A stretch of DNA of 9,804 nucleotides. It comes from JBEVNX01 sp040507895. GTDB taxonomy: Bacteria > Desulfobacterota > Binatia > JACPRU01. Shown here one piece after another: positions 1 to 6,115 of the stretch. Within the stretch, counting starts at the first letter, position 1; the number at the start of each line of letters is the position of its first letter. The stretch is taken from the NCBI GenBank assembly GCA_040507895.1, contig JBEVNX010000032.1, forward strand, positions 1 through 9,804. Direction: 5' to 3'. Made by a program: the position numbers and the translations under genes. The notes under the pieces were generated by a model. The model had not been told where the DNA came from and searched no databases. It worked only from the letters and a program-made list of their open reading frames with translations.

Positions 1-12
1 GACGCTAGAGAC

Positions 13-469
13 TCAGTACCGGGAGCGCTTCAGCGCGCGGGCGATGAGCGCGTCGAGCGACACGGCGCCGGGCCCGGCGATCGCCAGCCAAGCGAAGATC
101 GCGATGTACGACCACTCGACGAGCCCGAGCAAAGCGGCCGCGGAGTCCACGTTTTCCCACTGCGCGCTGCCGATGGCGACCAGCATCACCACGATCGGCG
201 GAATCGACGCGACGCGAGTCGCAAGCCCGAGAAGCACCAAGAGGCCGCAGACGAACTCGTTCGCGGAGGCGAACGGCGCTTGGATCTGCCGATAGGGGAT
301 GCCGAGATCGGTGAAGTAATCGATGACCTTTTGGATGTTGTGGAGCTTGCCCCAGCCGGTCGAGACGAACCCATCCTACCGTGACGCGCGCGAGCAGCGG
401 CGCGAGCCAGGCGAGCCGTGCGGCGGCGGCGCATGGCCAGTCGTAGAGAAGGGCGGCGATCACGCTCAT
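13..469 (-). pseudogene. DoxX-family membrane protein, frameshifted
   Basis: The minus strand encodes a DoxX-type small membrane protein in two pieces. The N-terminal piece starts at the ATG at 469-467 (MSVIAALLYDW...LARVTVGW) behind a strong Shine-Dalgarno (GGAGGAAA, 481-474). At about 366-380 the reading frame must shift: the family's conserved core (FVSTGWGKLHN..., then a long hydrophobic C-terminal half ending ...ALKRSRY, stop at 15-13) continues in another frame. The shift equals one extra base or two missing bases. Read across it, the protein is about 150 residues with roughly four membrane segments, the normal DoxX size and layout. DoxX proteins are inner-membrane proteins linked to quinone or thiosulfate oxidation and to oxidative stress; the role here is unknown. 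The gene points away from the monooxygenase operon. The break is either a real inactivation or an assembly/sequencing error; the otherwise intact codons suggest it is recent or artefactual. Confidence 0.75.
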
Positions 470-577
470 CGTCTTTCCTCCCGCCTCGATCGTTTCCAAC
501 GCTCTCGAGGCACCAGAAGTTCCTGACGCCGTCGTCGCCTCGTAGGAAATCGCGATTCGATCCATGATCTTCCTCCC
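470..577 (-). other. Second in-frame start with its own RBS upstream of doxX
   Basis: A second ATG at 565-563 has an equally strong Shine-Dalgarno (GGGAGGAA, 577-570). It opens a 32-codon stretch (MDRIAISYEATTASG...EAGGKT) that runs in frame, with no stop, into the doxX ATG. It could be an N-terminal extension of DoxX or a small leader ORF that has lost its stop. The segment is not hydrophobic and I recognise no family in it. The doxX start at 469 is preferred because the N-terminus there matches the family and has its own ribosome site. Confidence 0.35.
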
Positions 578-915
578 TCGCTCGCCCTCTTCCGACCCGG
601 CGGGCGCGAGCTGCATGTCCGTCCGATGACGGCAGGTGCCAAAAGGTTTCGCGGCGGGCGAGCGCGTGCCTCGCGGGCTTGAGGGCGAGGAGAGAACGCG
701 CCGCCCATTTCACCTATGGGAGCGAGAGGAGGCACTCTCCAAGGCGAGAGGCGAGGGACTCGGCGGGACGAGTGGAGGCGGCCTGCAAGGAGCCGAAGAG
801 CGCTGGACGATCGGCGAGCTACCAACACTCCCGGGCTTCGCATGTGCCCTCGCCGTAGAAGGAGCTGGCTGGGTGGCTCGCTGCTTCCGCTTGCCCTGTC
901 AGTCGGGCCTTGAGA

Positions 916-965
916 GATCCCTCGAGGAGCCCCCAAAAGATCGGGGCCCAGGATCCTTCGAGAGC
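916..965 (+). repeat. Pair of near-identical direct repeats upstream of pmoC
   Basis: GATCCCTCGAGGAGC at 916-930 and GATCCTTCGAGAGC at 952-965 are near-identical direct repeats about 36 bp apart, abutting the possible -35 element at 966. The spacing is between three and four helical turns. They could bind an activator, but two short GC-rich copies may also be chance. Confidence 0.3.
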
Positions 966-995
966 TTGTCAACGCGGCCTGCGAGTGCATTGATA
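966..995 (+). promoter_or_regulatory. Possible sigma70-type promoter for the pmo operon
   Basis: TTGTCA (966-971) matches the -35 consensus at five of six bases. After 17 bp it is followed by an AT-rich patch (ATTGATA, 989-995) that is only a weak -10 element. The patch is the most AT-rich stretch upstream of pmoC, and the pmoC ATG lies about 25 bp further on. Assigned by eye only. Confidence 0.3.
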
Positions 996-1006
996 TGGAG
1001 TAGTAT

Positions 1007-1012
1007 AGGAGG
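1007..1012 (+). promoter_or_regulatory. Ribosome binding site of pmoC
   Basis: A perfect AGGAGG lies six bases before the ATG at 1019. It is the strongest ribosome site in the operon and fixes the pmoC start. Several genes further downstream have no comparable site and instead use stop/start overlaps. Confidence 0.75.
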
Positions 1013-1018
1013 CCCGCG

Positions 1019-1798
1019 ATGGCCGTCACGGCAAAGGCAGCGACCCTCGAAGGACAATCCGCGACACAGCGGCCCTTGATGAACTATCCGCTGCTCGTCG
1101 GTGGGATGCTCGTGCTCTCCGTGGTGTTCGTGAGCTTGCGCACGTATCAGCAATTCTTCGCGTGGACCCACGGCCTCGACTCGACTTCGGTCGAATTCCA
1201 GACGCACTGGATGCGCGTTCTCTATCTCCAGTTCGCTCTCGAAGGCGTGGCGGCCGCAGCGATCTGGGGCTGGATCTGGCGCACGCGCGATCGAAACCTC
1301 GCGGCCCTGGCGCCCTCCGAGGAGCTGCGGCGCTACATGCGGCTGATCGCCTGGCTGATGATGTACGTCTTCGCGGTCTACTGGGCGGAGTTCTTCGCCG
1401 AGCAGGACGCGACGTGGCATCAGACCGTCGTACGCGACACGGAGTTCACGCCGAGCCACATCCCGCTGTTCTTCGGTGCCATGCCGGTGTTCATCATCAT
1501 GGGCGTCAGCTCCTATCTCTACGCGCGCACGCGCATCCCGCAGTTCGCCCAGGCGCATTCGGTTCCCTTCCTCATCGCAGTCGCCGGCCCCTTCATGATG
1601 CTGCCGAACGTCGGCTTCAACGAGTGGGGCCACACGTTCTGGATCATGGAAGAGATCTTCTCAGCGCCCTTGCACGCGGGGTTCGTGGTCTTCGCGTGGG
1701 CCGCGCTCTGCCTGGGCGGGATCCTCATGCAGGCGATTCCGCGGATCGTCGAGCTGGCGCAAACGCAGACGCAGCGCGCGGTCGTGCGTCCTGTCTGA
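1019..1798 (+). CDS. pmoC: Copper membrane monooxygenase subunit C (PmoC/AmoC family)
   Basis: Subunit C of a particulate copper monooxygenase, a 259-residue inner-membrane protein with about six membrane helices, the usual family size. Two copper sites described for methanotroph PmoC can be read directly with correct spacing. The CuC ligands are D130, H134 and H147, in the segment EQDATWHQTVVRDTEFTPSH (equivalent to Asp156/His160/His173 of Methylococcus). The CuD ligands are N201, H205 and H219, in NEWGHTFWIM...LH (equivalent to Asn227/His231/His245). This conservation argues for an active enzyme. The protein is the first gene of the operon and has the best ribosome site. The family oxidises methane, ammonia or short hydrocarbons; C-subunit sequence alone does not tell which. 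The start is the ATG seven bases after the G-rich AGGAGG core. No truncation is visible. Confidence 0.95.
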   Translation: MAVTAKAATLEGQSATQRPLMNYPLLVGGMLVLSVVFVSLRTYQQFFAWTHGLDSTSVEFQTHWMRVLYLQFALEGVAAAAIWGWIWRTRDRNLAALAPSEELRRYMRLIAWLMMYVFAVYWAEFFAEQDATWHQTVVRDTEFTPSHIPLFFGAMPVFIIMGVSSYLYARTRIPQFAQAHSVPFLIAVAGPFMMLPNVGFNEWGHTFWIMEEIFSAPLHAGFVVFAWAALCLGGILMQAIPRIVELAQTQTQRAVVRPV

Positions 1799-1825
1799 GA
1801 GCTTCGGACCGAGAGAAGGGATCAG

Positions 1826-2587
1826 GTGAGCACCGCACCGGCCAGAGCGCCGCAGGACACCGCCGTCCCTGCCGAGATCGATCCACAGCGCGTCTTCCGC
1901 ACCATCGACTGGCTGCTGGTTCCGCTGCTGTTCATGGTGGTGCAAGCGGCTTTCCACATCCACGCGATGCTCACCGTGGGAGATTGGGACTTCTGGACCG
2001 ATTGGAAGGATCGGCGCTGGTGGCTGGTTGTGACACCCATCTCGCTGATCACTTTCCCGGCGGCGATCCAGTACGTGCTTTGGGAAAAGTTCCGGCTTCC
2101 GATTGGCGCGACGGTGTGCGTCGTCGGGCTGCTGCTCGGGCAATGGGTGAGTCGCACCCTCAACTTCTACGGATGGGCGTACTTCCCCCTGAACTTCGTC
2201 TGGCCGGCGACGGCGATCCCGGGCGCGATTCTCCTCGACTGCGTGCTGATGTTGTCGCGCAGCTATCTGCTGACCGGAATCTTCGGAGGCATGCTCTGGG
2301 GTGTCGTCTTCTACTTCGGCAATTGGCCCATGCTCGCGGCGTTCCACTTACCGGTGAACCACAACGGCGTGCTGCTCTCGGTCGCCGACCTGCAGGGCTT
2401 CGAGTACATCCGCACCGGCACGCCCGAATACATCCGCATCATCGAGCGCGGCACGCTGCGCACGTTCGGTAAGGACGTCACTCCGGTGTCGGCGTTCTTC
2501 TCGGGCTTCGTCTGCGTCCTCATGTACTTCGTATGGCACTTCATGGGCCGACTGCTGTCGACCGTCCGTTTCGTCAAGTCGATCTGA
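1826..2587 (+). CDS. pmoA: Copper membrane monooxygenase subunit A (PmoA/AmoA family)
   Basis: Subunit A of the same monooxygenase, 253 residues with multiple membrane helices. Family signatures are present: GDWDFWTDWKDRRWW (52-66), GWAYFPLNFVWP, FGNWPM (165-169), and a C-terminal run around GTPEYIRIIERGTLRTFGKD and AFFSGF. The hydrophilic patch of methanotroph PmoA is kept as H44, M48, D53 and D55. The Glu of the conserved LLLGEW motif (E100 in Methylococcus, from memory) is replaced by Gln106. By eye the C-terminal half follows methanotroph PmoA more closely than AmoA, but substrate assignment needs a tree. The start is a GTG, 27 bp after the pmoC stop, preceded by GAGAAGGG. The end overlaps the N-terminal region of pmoB. 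Confidence 0.95.
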   Translation: MSTAPARAPQDTAVPAEIDPQRVFRTIDWLLVPLLFMVVQAAFHIHAMLTVGDWDFWTDWKDRRWWLVVTPISLITFPAAIQYVLWEKFRLPIGATVCVVGLLLGQWVSRTLNFYGWAYFPLNFVWPATAIPGAILLDCVLMLSRSYLLTGIFGGMLWGVVFYFGNWPMLAAFHLPVNHNGVLLSVADLQGFEYIRTGTPEYIRIIERGTLRTFGKDVTPVSAFFSGFVCVLMYFVWHFMGRLLSTVRFVKSI

Positions 2588-3825
2588 CGCGCCGGCGCGC
2601 GCCGAGCGCTTGGGTCGCCCTCGCCGCGCTTCTGTGGAGCGCGCCGGCGCCGCTCGTCTGGGCGCATGGAGAGCGCAGCCAGGAGCCGTTCCTGCGCATG
2701 CGGAGCATCCTCTTCTACGATTGCTCCTGGTCCACCGACCGCCTCAAGGTGAACGACGAACTCCTGCTCTCCGGGCGGTTCCGCGTCTTCGACGATTGGC
2801 CGGTCGACGTGATGGGGCGGCCCGATACCGTGTACGTCAACACCGGCGTTCCCGGTCCAGTGTTCGTGCGCAAGGAATCGTTTCTCAACGGCGTGAACAT
2901 GGCGAACTCCACCTCGCTAGAAATCGGCGGCGACTACGAGTTTCGTGTCAGGCTGAGGGCGCGCGCGCCGGGCACGTATCACGTCCACCCCCTGATCAAC
3001 GTCTACAACGGCGGCCCGATCCAGGGGCCGGGCAAGTGGGTGACGGTGGAGGCTGCGGGCGGGCCGTTCACGAACCCGGAGGAGACTTTGACCGGCCAGA
3101 AGATCGACCTGGAGTGGTTCGGATTGTCGACGGTGGTTCGCTGGCACGCGGTGTGGGCCGTCGTCGCGCTCGCCTGGCTTGTATGGTGGGCGCGTCGGCC
3201 GATGTTCATTCCGCGCTACATCCTCCTGCAGCGTGGCGCGGAGGACGAGCTGGTAACCGCGACCGACCGCAAGCTCGGCGCCGGCCTGATCGTCCTCACG
3301 CTGGCGATCGTGCTGATTGGTAATTACTGGGCGAACAGCCGCTACCCGATCACGATTCCGCTGCAATCGAGCCGCATCCGCGTCAAGCCGCTGCCGCGTC
3401 CGGCGCAAGGCGTCGACGTCGAGCTCGTGAAGGCAACGTACGAGGTGCCCGGCCGCACCGTGTACCTCGACCTAAAGGTGACGAACCATTCCGACAACTC
3501 CGTGCGTATCTCCGAGTTCACCACCGCCAACGTGCGCTTCCTGAACGCGGCGGTGGCGAAGGACGAGCCGGAGTATCCGCGAGATCTCATCGCGCCGAGC
3601 GGGCTCGTCGTCGACGGAGATCCGGCGATCGGCCCCGGCGAGACGAGGGTCGTCCACGTATCGGCGACCGATCCGATCTGGGAGACGGAACGGCTGGCGC
3701 TCCTGCTCTATGATCCGGACAGCCGCTTCGGCGGCTTGTTGATGTTCCGCGACGGCGAGGGGAAGCGATACCTGTCGACGGTCGGCGGCCCGATTCTACC
3801 GACCTTCAAGCTGAAGGCGCTTTGA
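2533..3825 (+). CDS. pmoB: Copper membrane monooxygenase subunit B (PmoB/AmoB family)
   Basis: Subunit B of the monooxygenase has two periplasmic cupredoxin domains joined by two membrane helices (about 203-220 and 248-265). In the 430-residue reading, the signal peptide ends ...PAPLVWA and the mature chain starts HGERSQEPFLRMR, so H45 would be the N-terminal His of the CuB site. Its partners H150 and H152 lie in TYHVHPLINV, as in methanotroph PmoB (His33, His137, His139). The other pMMO site (His48/His72) is absent: those positions are L60 and R84. Start choice is uncertain. The ATG at 2533 lies inside pmoA and gives a long n-region, whereas an in-frame CTG at 2584 overlaps the pmoA stop (CTGA) and gives a compact signal peptide TRRRAPSAWVALAALLW. 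The C-terminal cupredoxin domain ends near YDPDSRFGGLLMF, also a family hallmark. Confidence 0.93.
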   Translation: MALHGPTAVDRPFRQVDLTRRRAPSAWVALAALLWSAPAPLVWAHGERSQEPFLRMRSILFYDCSWSTDRLKVNDELLLSGRFRVFDDWPVDVMGRPDTVYVNTGVPGPVFVRKESFLNGVNMANSTSLEIGGDYEFRVRLRARAPGTYHVHPLINVYNGGPIQGPGKWVTVEAAGGPFTNPEETLTGQKIDLEWFGLSTVVRWHAVWAVVALAWLVWWARRPMFIPRYILLQRGAEDELVTATDRKLGAGLIVLTLAIVLIGNYWANSRYPITIPLQSSRIRVKPLPRPAQGVDVELVKATYEVPGRTVYLDLKVTNHSDNSVRISEFTTANVRFLNAAVAKDEPEYPRDLIAPSGLVVDGDPAIGPGETRVVHVSATDPIWETERLALLLYDPDSRFGGLLMFRDGEGKRYLSTVGGPILPTFKLKAL

Positions 3826-4406
3826 CGTTCTTCGATCGACACGCTCGCGGGCGAGGCGGGCTCGTCCTCGTCGCGCTCCTCCTCGTGGCCGCGTCCGCCG
3901 GCCCAGTCGCCGCGCACGGCGGCTCGACGATCGACAGGGATCCCTGCGTGCAAAAGACCGGCGCCTGGTCGGTGCACTTCACGGTATACGAGCCGCAGTT
4001 CAATCCCGGAGACGAGTACTGCGCCGACGTGCCCAAGGCCGGGCCGCTCATCGTAGTGTTCGACCTCGTCGACCAGGAGCTGCGCAAGACTGCTTTCGAG
4101 CTCGACATCGTCCATACGATCGGGGGAACGCGCGAGAGCGTGCACCACGTGGCCTCGAAGGTGTATCCGACCGGCGTGATCAACGCCGAGGTGACGATCG
4201 ACTCGCCGGGCCGCTACGCGGCGATCCTCACCCCGGAAGGTCGATCCGCCGTCGTCTTTCCGCTGCGAGTGGAGATGGCGACGCCGTTCTGGGTGTGGAT
4301 CCTGCCTCTGCTGCTCGCGGCTCCGCTGCTCTACTATTGGAGCCAGCGGCGCACGCCGCCGTCGGCCACGCCGGACGCGCGCCGGAATCTCGCGCTGGTG
4401 AAGTGA
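3822..4406 (+). CDS. Exported, C-terminally anchored small protein at the PmoD/AmoD position
   Basis: A 194-residue exported protein with a signal peptide (about 1-31, LVLVALLLVAASAGPVAA), a periplasmic domain, and one C-terminal membrane helix (about 154-173) followed by a short basic cytoplasmic tail. That is the topology of PmoD/AmoD proteins, and it sits directly after pmoB. The predicted cleavage leaves His32 as the mature N-terminus (HGGST). Two cysteines (C42 in RDPCV, C67 in DEYCADVP) could form a disulfide or bind metal. Other possible ligands are H52, H98, H108 and H109. The strong motif is WSVHFTVYEPQFNPGDEYC. I know similar exported proteins near copper monooxygenases but cannot name the family with confidence, and the CuA-like Cys/Met set reported for PmoD is not evident. 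Start: TTG at 3822 overlapping the pmoB stop (TTGA). A role in copper handling is inferred. Confidence 0.8.
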   Translation: MTFFDRHARGRGGLVLVALLLVAASAGPVAAHGGSTIDRDPCVQKTGAWSVHFTVYEPQFNPGDEYCADVPKAGPLIVVFDLVDQELRKTAFELDIVHTIGGTRESVHHVASKVYPTGVINAEVTIDSPGRYAAILTPEGRSAVVFPLRVEMATPFWVWILPLLLAAPLLYYWSQRRTPPSATPDARRNLALVK

Positions 4407-6115
4407 TCCGCCGACTCCTCTTCCTCGCCATCGTGCTCGCCGCCGCGTTCGCGGCCGCGCCGCGCCGCTGGCTGCCGTCTGCGCTGGCGCCGGCTCAGGA
4501 CGCACTGCTCGGAGCCTCGGCTTACCGCGAGCCCCCAGCCAGTGAGCCGATCGACGTGCGGGATGTCGAGCCGCCGTGCGCGAACGAGCATCCGGAGTGG
4601 CGCGAGGAGCAGGTGATCGAAGGTGTGACGATCGAGCGTTCCCCGGTCTGCGAGCCCGACAACCCGTACTTCATCGCAGCGGTCGTCAAGGGCACGAGCA
4701 ACGTCTCGATGGATACACTGATGCGGGCAGGCATGGCTCCGGACGCCGTCGTCAAGGAGAACGACCGCGACGGCGATGGCGACCCGGACGACGTTCACAT
4801 CAAGCTCGAGGTCGTGGAGCTGAACGGCCGCTCGCCCGATACGCTGGAGTTGCTCCTGCAGTACCCGATCGCCCCGGGCATATCGCCCGGATTCTGGGTG
4901 TTCGCGCCGAAAGGCTTCGGCATGGCCACGCGGAGCCTCGAGGATCTGCGCGCCAATCCGCTGTATCGAGTGCCGTCGCCGGTGATCCGCGTCGAGCAAG
5001 GCGACACTGTTTCGATCACGCTGGAGAACACCCACTACCTGCCGCACACGATCCACTTCCACGGCGTCGACCATCCCTATCACTTTCACCTCGATCCCTC
5101 GGATCTGAAGACCCGCGTCGGAAACGACGGCGTGCCGGAGACCGACGAGATGGCCGTGATGCCGGGCGAGAGCCACACCTACGTGTTCACGCCCCGCCAG
5201 CCGGGCACGAAGTTCTACCATTGCCACGTACAGCCCCAGGCTCACCTGCTGATGGGCTTGCAGGGGATATTCGTCGTCGAGGAGGGTCGTCCGAACAACT
5301 GGGTCGAAACGCTGAATCCCGGAGCCGGGCACGTTCGGCATTCCTCGGTCGCGGTGCGCGAGCAATACGAGCGGGAGTACGACCTCCACTACATGGATCT
5401 CGACAAGAGCCTCCACGAGCTCGTACAGCAGGCGAACGATCCGCGCTTGATCGCCCGAGCGATCAATCGCACGTACAACATCGCCCACCGCGTCGCGAGC
5501 TACTTCCTGCTCAACGGACGTTCATTTCCCTTCACGTTCCGCGAATCCCTCGTGGTCGTGAAACCGGACCAGAAGGTGAAGCTCCGCGTGCTGAACGGCG
5601 GGCTGTCGCTGATCTCGCTCCACCCTCACGGTCAGGCTTTGACGGAGACGCACCTCGACGGCATCGAGGTGCCGCCGGCGGCGCAGGTGACTCGCGACGT
5701 GGTGGCGATCGCCGCCGCGCAGCGCGTCGACCTGCTGCTCGACACCACCAACGACGGGCTCCACAGCTATGGCGACGGGGTGTGGCTGTTCCACGACCAC
5801 AACGAGCACGCGTTCACCACCGACGGCGTGAGCCCCGGAGGCCACATCAGCGCGATCGCCTACGAGTCGTATCTCGACGCCACCGGCTGGCCGATCACGC
5901 ACGGCATCGACTGGCGGCCGTTCTTCTCCCCCGACTACTATCGCCGCAAGATCCCGGTGTGGGTGACGTACGACGACATGCGGATGCTCGGCGAGGCCGG
6001 CTCGGTCACCCCATCTCCAAGGCAGGTGGTCGCGCGCATGTTGCTCGCCGGCCTTTTGCTCGGGATGCTCGGCGCTGCCTTCGTCCGGCCCAAGCGCCGC
6101 AGGCCGCGGCTTTGA
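4403..6115 (+). CDS. Membrane-anchored multicopper oxidase
   Basis: A 570-residue periplasmic multicopper oxidase. An N-terminal signal/anchor (VIRRLLFLAIVLAAAFAAA) is followed by a family-atypical leader with an acidic DRDGDGDPDD loop (about 121-130), then cupredoxin domains and a C-terminal membrane helix (about 541-561) with a basic end. Copper motifs: HTIHFHG (H218, H220) followed by DHPYHFH; FYHCHVQPQAHLLMG (H273, C274, H275, H281, M284), a type 1-like Cys motif; SLHPHG (H407, H409); and LFHDHNEH (H464, H466, H469). Together these can supply a type 1 centre and a trinuclear cluster. The gap from HCH to the next His is five residues, not the usual three. The start is GTG at 4403, overlapping the preceding stop (GTGA); the longer upstream frame merely overlaps the previous gene. 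Linkage to the monooxygenase suggests copper oxidation, electron transfer or detoxification, which remains inference. Confidence 0.9.
   Translation: MIRRLLFLAIVLAAAFAAAPRRWLPSALAPAQDALLGASAYREPPASEPIDVRDVEPPCANEHPEWREEQVIEGVTIERSPVCEPDNPYFIAAVVKGTSNVSMDTLMRAGMAPDAVVKENDRDGDGDPDDVHIKLEVVELNGRSPDTLELLLQYPIAPGISPGFWVFAPKGFGMATRSLEDLRANPLYRVPSPVIRVEQGDTVSITLENTHYLPHTIHFHGVDHPYHFHLDPSDLKTRVGNDGVPETDEMAVMPGESHTYVFTPRQPGTKFYHCHVQPQAHLLMGLQGIFVVEEGRPNNWVETLNPGAGHVRHSSVAVREQYEREYDLHYMDLDKSLHELVQQANDPRLIARAINRTYNIAHRVASYFLLNGRSFPFTFRESLVVVKPDQKVKLRVLNGGLSLISLHPHGQALTETHLDGIEVPPAAQVTRDVVAIAAAQRVDLLLDTTNDGLHSYGDGVWLFHDHNEHAFTTDGVSPGGHISAIAYESYLDATGWPITHGIDWRPFFSPDYYRRKIPVWVTYDDMRMLGEAGSVTPSPRQVVARMLLAGLLLGMLGAAFVRPKRRRPRL

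Larger units (their letters stand above)
578..1018. other. Gene-free region between doxX and the pmo operon
   Basis: No open frame here resembles a real protein: the candidates are low-complexity Arg/Gly/Ser-rich frames with no credible start site. The right-hand 100 bases contain the regulatory signals described separately (direct repeats 916-965, possible promoter 966-995, ribosome site 1007-1012). The outward-facing doxX and pmoC genes imply that both promoters lie here. I see no tRNA, no insertion-sequence ends and no repeat array. Confidence 0.6.

Noticed and set aside
466..1029. Minus-strand 187-codon open frame in the region left of pmoC
   Set aside because: No credible ribosome site, Arg/Ser/Pro-rich composition and no recognisable domain. 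It overlaps the promoter and start of pmoC.
1162..2472. 436-codon plus-strand open frame across pmoC and pmoA
   Set aside because: Out-of-frame shadow with Arg/His-rich composition; both overlapped genes have unmistakable family motifs.
1019..2587. Assignment as ammonia monooxygenase (amoCAB)
   Set aside because: No hao or cytochrome genes in the window, and PmoA by eye follows methanotroph PmoA. AMO or hydrocarbon specificity cannot be excluded, so the subunits are called by family.
4334..5488. 384-codon minus-strand open frame opposite the multicopper oxidase
   Set aside because: Antisense shadow typical of high-GC DNA; Arg/Val/His-rich with no family features, while the plus strand has clear copper motifs.
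4576..6111. Very long plus-strand frame upstream of the cupredoxin
   Set aside because: It is an Arg-rich shadow of the multicopper oxidase in another frame. Only its end, from the TTG at 6112, encodes a recognisable protein with a signal peptide.
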